Shown: piece after piece, positions 11,579 through 13,391 of the stretch
Layout of the letters: each line of letters begins with the position of its first letter
How positions within the stretch are numbered: position 1 is the stretch's first letter
NCBI GenBank assembly: GCA_046710875.1
Contig: JBKEHQ010000034.1
Location: 1-13,391, forward strand
DNA length: 13,391 nt
Reading direction: 5' to 3'
Origin: MGIIb-O3 sp046710875
GTDB lineage: Archaea > Thermoplasmatota > Poseidoniia > Poseidoniales > Thalassarchaeaceae
Program-made: the position numbers and the translations under genes
Notes under the pieces: generated by a model
The model's database searches: none
What the model saw: only the letters and a program-made list of their open reading frames with translations
Told to the model about the DNA's origin: nothing

Positions 11579-13391
11579 TCAGACCTTTCGTTATTCCTTC
11601 TTTGAGCAATTAAAACTGCTCCAAGAATAGATACTATTGCTAATGAGGATGCGAATCCTGGTGTAGCATCAGTGTCTTCATCGACTACTGGTTCAGGAAC
11701 TACTTCCACTCCAGAGCCAACAACTACTTTTCCTGCCATATCCATAGACGCATGAGGTTCACAGACGTAGTTAAAAGTCTGATCTTCATCAAATGTTAAC
11801 CTATAGTCTACAGTTGTAGCAGCTGCTCCACTGTATAATCCGCCTATCATTCTCATGGTATCTCCTTCCTCTGCAATTTCAGCAACATTGTGAGCCATTG
11901 CTGAATCTGTCCAGACCCAGCAAACTGTCTCTCCAACTGCTATGTTTAGCACAGTATGATCGTACGCATATCCTGTATCATCTACAGAAACAAGATAATC
12001 GCATCCATCAGGTAAAGCTACTACATCAGCTGGTGGCATTAATACTGCATCAATTACGTGGATTACACCGTTTGTAGTCATAACATCCGCAGATGTTACT
12101 GTTGCTCCAGAAACTGTTACTGCATCTGTTGAAACAGTAAAGTCTAGAGTGTCTCCATTCAATGCTGTTGCTGTCATACCATCAGTTAGATCTGTTGACA
12201 AAACCTGTCCTGCTACTACGTGATAGGTCAGAATATCTACAAGCGTTGCAATTTCTTCATCTGTTACAAAGGAATCTAAATCGATTCCTGCTGCTGTGAA
12301 TGCTGCATCAGTTGGTGCGAATACTGTGAACGGACCATCTGCTTGTAATGCTGATACTAAGTTAGCAGCTGTAAGAGCGGCGACTAATGAAGTATGGATT
12401 CCAGTTGATATAGCTGTTGAAGGTATGTCCACGAGATCTGCTGGTGGCATTAATACTGCATCAATTACGTGGATTACTCCATTTGAAGATGGTACATCTG
12501 CAAGAGTGACCATTGCTCCAGAAACTGTTACTCCATCTGCTGAAACAGTAAAGTCTAGAGTATCTCCATTCAATGCTGTTGCTGTCATACCATCAGTTAG
12601 ATCTGTTGACAAAACCTGTCCTGCTACTACGTGATAAGTCAATATGTCTGCAAGTGTTGCGATTTCTTCATCTGTTACGAATGCGCTCAAATCGATTCCT
12701 GCTGCTGCGAAAGCCGCATCAGTTGGTGCAAATACTGTGAACGGGCCATCTGCTTGTAGAGCTGTTACTAGATTTGCTGCACTTAATGCTGCTACTAATG
12801 ATGTGTGTATACCTGTAGCCATTGCTGATGTTGGTATGTCCACAGGAGCTGTCCATGTGTATGATTCACAGATTGATTGTGAAACGTCTGTTAAAACATG
12901 GGATGCTGAATTATAACATCCTGTAAATGTTTCATCTCCCATTGAAAAGTTCTCTACGTACATGTAAGAGTTACATTCTTCCATTGTGGATCCTGCAGCA
13001 ATCATGTGAGTAACTGAGTTGTAACAAATTCCAACACCTGTGTAAGGCATTGGTGGCATTAATACTGCATCAATTACGTGGATTACTCCATTTGAAGCCA
13101 TAACATCCGCAGATGTTACTGTTGCTCCAGAAACTGTTACTGCATCTGTTGAAACAGTAAAGTCTAGAGTGTCTCCATTCAATGCTGTTGCTGTCATACC
13201 ATCAGTTAGGTCTGTTGACAAAACTTGTCCTGCTACTACGTGATAGGTCAGAATATCTGCAAGAGTTGCAATTTCTTCATCTGTTACAAAGGAATCTAAA
13301 TCGATTCCTGCTGCTGTGAATGCTGCATCAGTTGGTGCGAATACTGTGAACGGACCATCTGCTTGTAATGCTGATACTAAGTTAGCAGCTG
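11575..13391 (-). CDS. Secreted multi-fasciclin, cupredoxin surface protein with PGF-type anchor; 5' end cut by window
   Basis: The frame is open from the right edge to a TAA at 11577-11575; 604 residues are visible and the N-terminus lies outside. In transcription order: FAS1 domain A (partial, 13391 to about 13055), a Cys-rich insert with two CYNS repeats (about 13026-12850), FAS1 domain B (about 12840-12440), FAS1 domain C (about 12430-12030), a type-1 copper domain (about 12010-11715), an acidic linker and a C-terminal helix with a PGF motif (about 11661-11578). Each FAS1 unit has FTVFAPTDAAF, LTYHVVAGQVL and NGVIHVIDAVLMPP. The copper ligands are visible: His in AMAHNV, then C-x2-H-x4-M in YVCEPHASMDM. 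It is probably displayed on the cell surface, for adhesion and electron transfer; the combined role is inferred. Confidence 0.9.
   Translation of the reverse strand, partial: AANLVSALQADGPFTVFAPTDAAFTAAGIDLDSFVTDEEIATLADILTYHVVAGQVLSTDLTDGMTATALNGDTLDFTVSTDAVTVSGATVTSADVMASNGVIHVIDAVLMPPMPYTGVGICYNSVTHMIAAGSTMEECNSYMYVENFSMGDETFTGCYNSASHVLTDVSQSICESYTWTAPVDIPTSAMATGIHTSLVAALSAANLVTALQADGPFTVFAPTDAAFAAAGIDLSAFVTDEEIATLADILTYHVVAGQVLSTDLTDGMTATALNGDTLDFTVSADGVTVSGAMVTLADVPSSNGVIHVIDAVLMPPADLVDIPSTAISTGIHTSLVAALTAANLVSALQADGPFTVFAPTDAAFTAAGIDLDSFVTDEEIATLVDILTYHVVAGQVLSTDLTDGMTATALNGDTLDFTVSTDAVTVSGATVTSADVMTTNGVIHVIDAVLMPPADVVALPDGCDYLVSVDDTGYAYDHTVLNIAVGETVCWVWTDSAMAHNVAEIAEEGDTMRMIGGLYSGAAATTVDYRLTFDEDQTFNYVCEPHASMDMAGKVVVGSGVEVVPEPVVDEDTDATPGFASSLAIVSILGAVLIAQRRNNERSD
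11578..11661 (-). other. PGF-type C-terminal sorting/anchor tail
   Basis: The protein ends with an acidic Thr/Pro linker, then TPGF, a hydrophobic segment of about 16 residues (ASSLAIVSILGAVLIA) and a basic end (QRRNNERSD). This three-part layout is that of PGF-CTERM tails, which archaeosortase A recognises in haloarchaea and some methanogens before lipid attachment. A plain membrane anchor is the alternative. Confidence 0.6.
11715..12010 (-). other. Type-1 copper (plastocyanin/halocyanin-like) domain
   Basis: About 98 residues starting CDYLVSVDD. The ligand set is His at 11892-11890 (AMAHNV), Cys at 11763-11761, His at 11754-11752 and Met at 11739-11737, spaced C-x2-H-x4-M as in halocyanins and plastocyanins. 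It should carry one electron outside the cytoplasmic membrane. Confidence 0.82.
12032..12371. repeat. FAS1 repeat copy C, 340 nt
   Basis: It aligns without gaps to 13052-13391 with 8 mismatches by my count (about 97.6% identity); the offset is 1020 nt, a whole number of codons. Its last 127 nt (12245-12371) are identical to the last 127 nt of the window. The middle FAS1 copy, starting at 12443, is visibly more divergent. Confidence 0.9.
12443..12790. repeat. FAS1 repeat copy B (more divergent)
   Basis: It begins with the same GGTGGCATTAATACTGCATC as the other copies and lies 411 nt from copy C and 609 nt from copy A; the difference is the Cys-rich insert. Scattered substitutions throughout, several of them changing amino acids, set it apart from A and C. 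Confidence 0.8.
12850..13026 (-). repeat. Cys-rich CYNS double repeat inserted between FAS1 domains
   Basis: Two related protein units, CYNSVTHMIAAGSTMEECNSY and CYNSASHVLTDVSQSICESY, share C-Y-N-S-x2-H-x9/10-C-x-S-Y and are separated by about 15 residues. Four cysteines suggest one disulfide per unit in an extracytoplasmic protein. It is not part of the FAS1 fold, and the other FAS1 junction in the window lacks it. Confidence 0.7.
13052..13391. repeat. FAS1 repeat copy A, 340 nt, runs to window end
   Basis: Nearly identical partner of 12032-12371. Seven of the eight differences are at 13086-13248 and the last at 13264; beyond that, 127 nt to the window end match perfectly. Confidence 0.9.

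Noticed and set aside
12296..12916. Two alanine/valine/serine-rich plus-strand frames inside the fasciclin gene
   Set aside because: They are antisense shadows of the repetitive FAS1 codons; they repeat where the FAS1 units repeat and show no independent features.
12032..13391. CRISPR array or mobile element as the source of the long DNA repeats
   Set aside because: The repeats are hundreds of bases long, in frame, spaced by whole codons and encode FAS1 domains; there are no short direct repeats with spacers and no transposase.

Overview
The window looks like AT-rich chromosomal DNA from a marine euryarchaeon of the Thermoplasmatota, most likely Marine Group II (Poseidoniales) or a relative. 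That placement is an inference. It rests on an archaeal-type phosphoglycerate kinase, the archaeal run eL21 - RNA polymerase subunit Rpo4/RpoF - DUF655 - KsgA, an archaeal Pus10, TATA boxes about 27 nt before start codons (leaderless transcripts), strong AGGTGAT ribosome binding sites on other genes, and a surface protein that ends in a PGF-type sorting tail. No rRNA, tRNA, CRISPR array, transposase or integrase was seen, and no gene-free stretch exceeds about 135 nt.

Layout. Positions 1-495 (minus) hold the 5' part of a small multi-pass membrane protein. Positions 544-1791 (minus) hold pgk, divergent from an M24-family metallohydrolase at 1888-3141 (plus). A small MIP18/DUF59-like gene follows at about 3146-3439 (plus) and has no ordinary start codon. 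A long minus-strand block then reads, in transcription order: eL21 (7312-7016), rpoF (7013-6651), DUF655 (6611-6021), ksgA (6017-5109), a helical/coiled-coil/zinc-finger protein of unknown function (5007-3916), a plant-type [2Fe-2S] ferredoxin (3906-3610) and a 50-residue membrane peptide (3597-3445). Upstream of it on the same strand lie pus10 (8818-7394) and a DUF971 gene (9228-8899).

The right-hand part is accessory and redox/surface oriented: a phytoene/squalene synthase family gene (plus), an AIM24-family gene (minus), a small Rieske protein (plus), and a large secreted protein that runs off the right end. That protein has at least three fasciclin (FAS1) domains, a cysteine-rich CYNS repeat insert, a type-1 copper (plastocyanin-like) domain and a PGF-type C-terminal anchor.

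How the genes fit together. The eL21-KsgA block is housekeeping translation and transcription: a ribosomal protein, a polymerase stalk subunit, and 16S rRNA dimethylation, with Pus10 modifying tRNA nearby. The ferredoxin, Rieske protein and cupredoxin are three separate single-electron carriers (cytoplasmic, probably cytoplasmic, and extracytoplasmic); nothing in the sequence shows that they work together.

No clear new defence or mobile system is visible. The most unusual items are the FAS1-Cys-repeat-cupredoxin surface protein with near-identical FAS1 repeats, the uncharacterised zinc-finger/ferredoxin/membrane-peptide trio, and the MIP18-like gene without an ATG, GTG or TTG start. The window's last 127 nt exactly repeat an internal 127-nt segment, which suggests the right end is an assembly break rather than a natural boundary.
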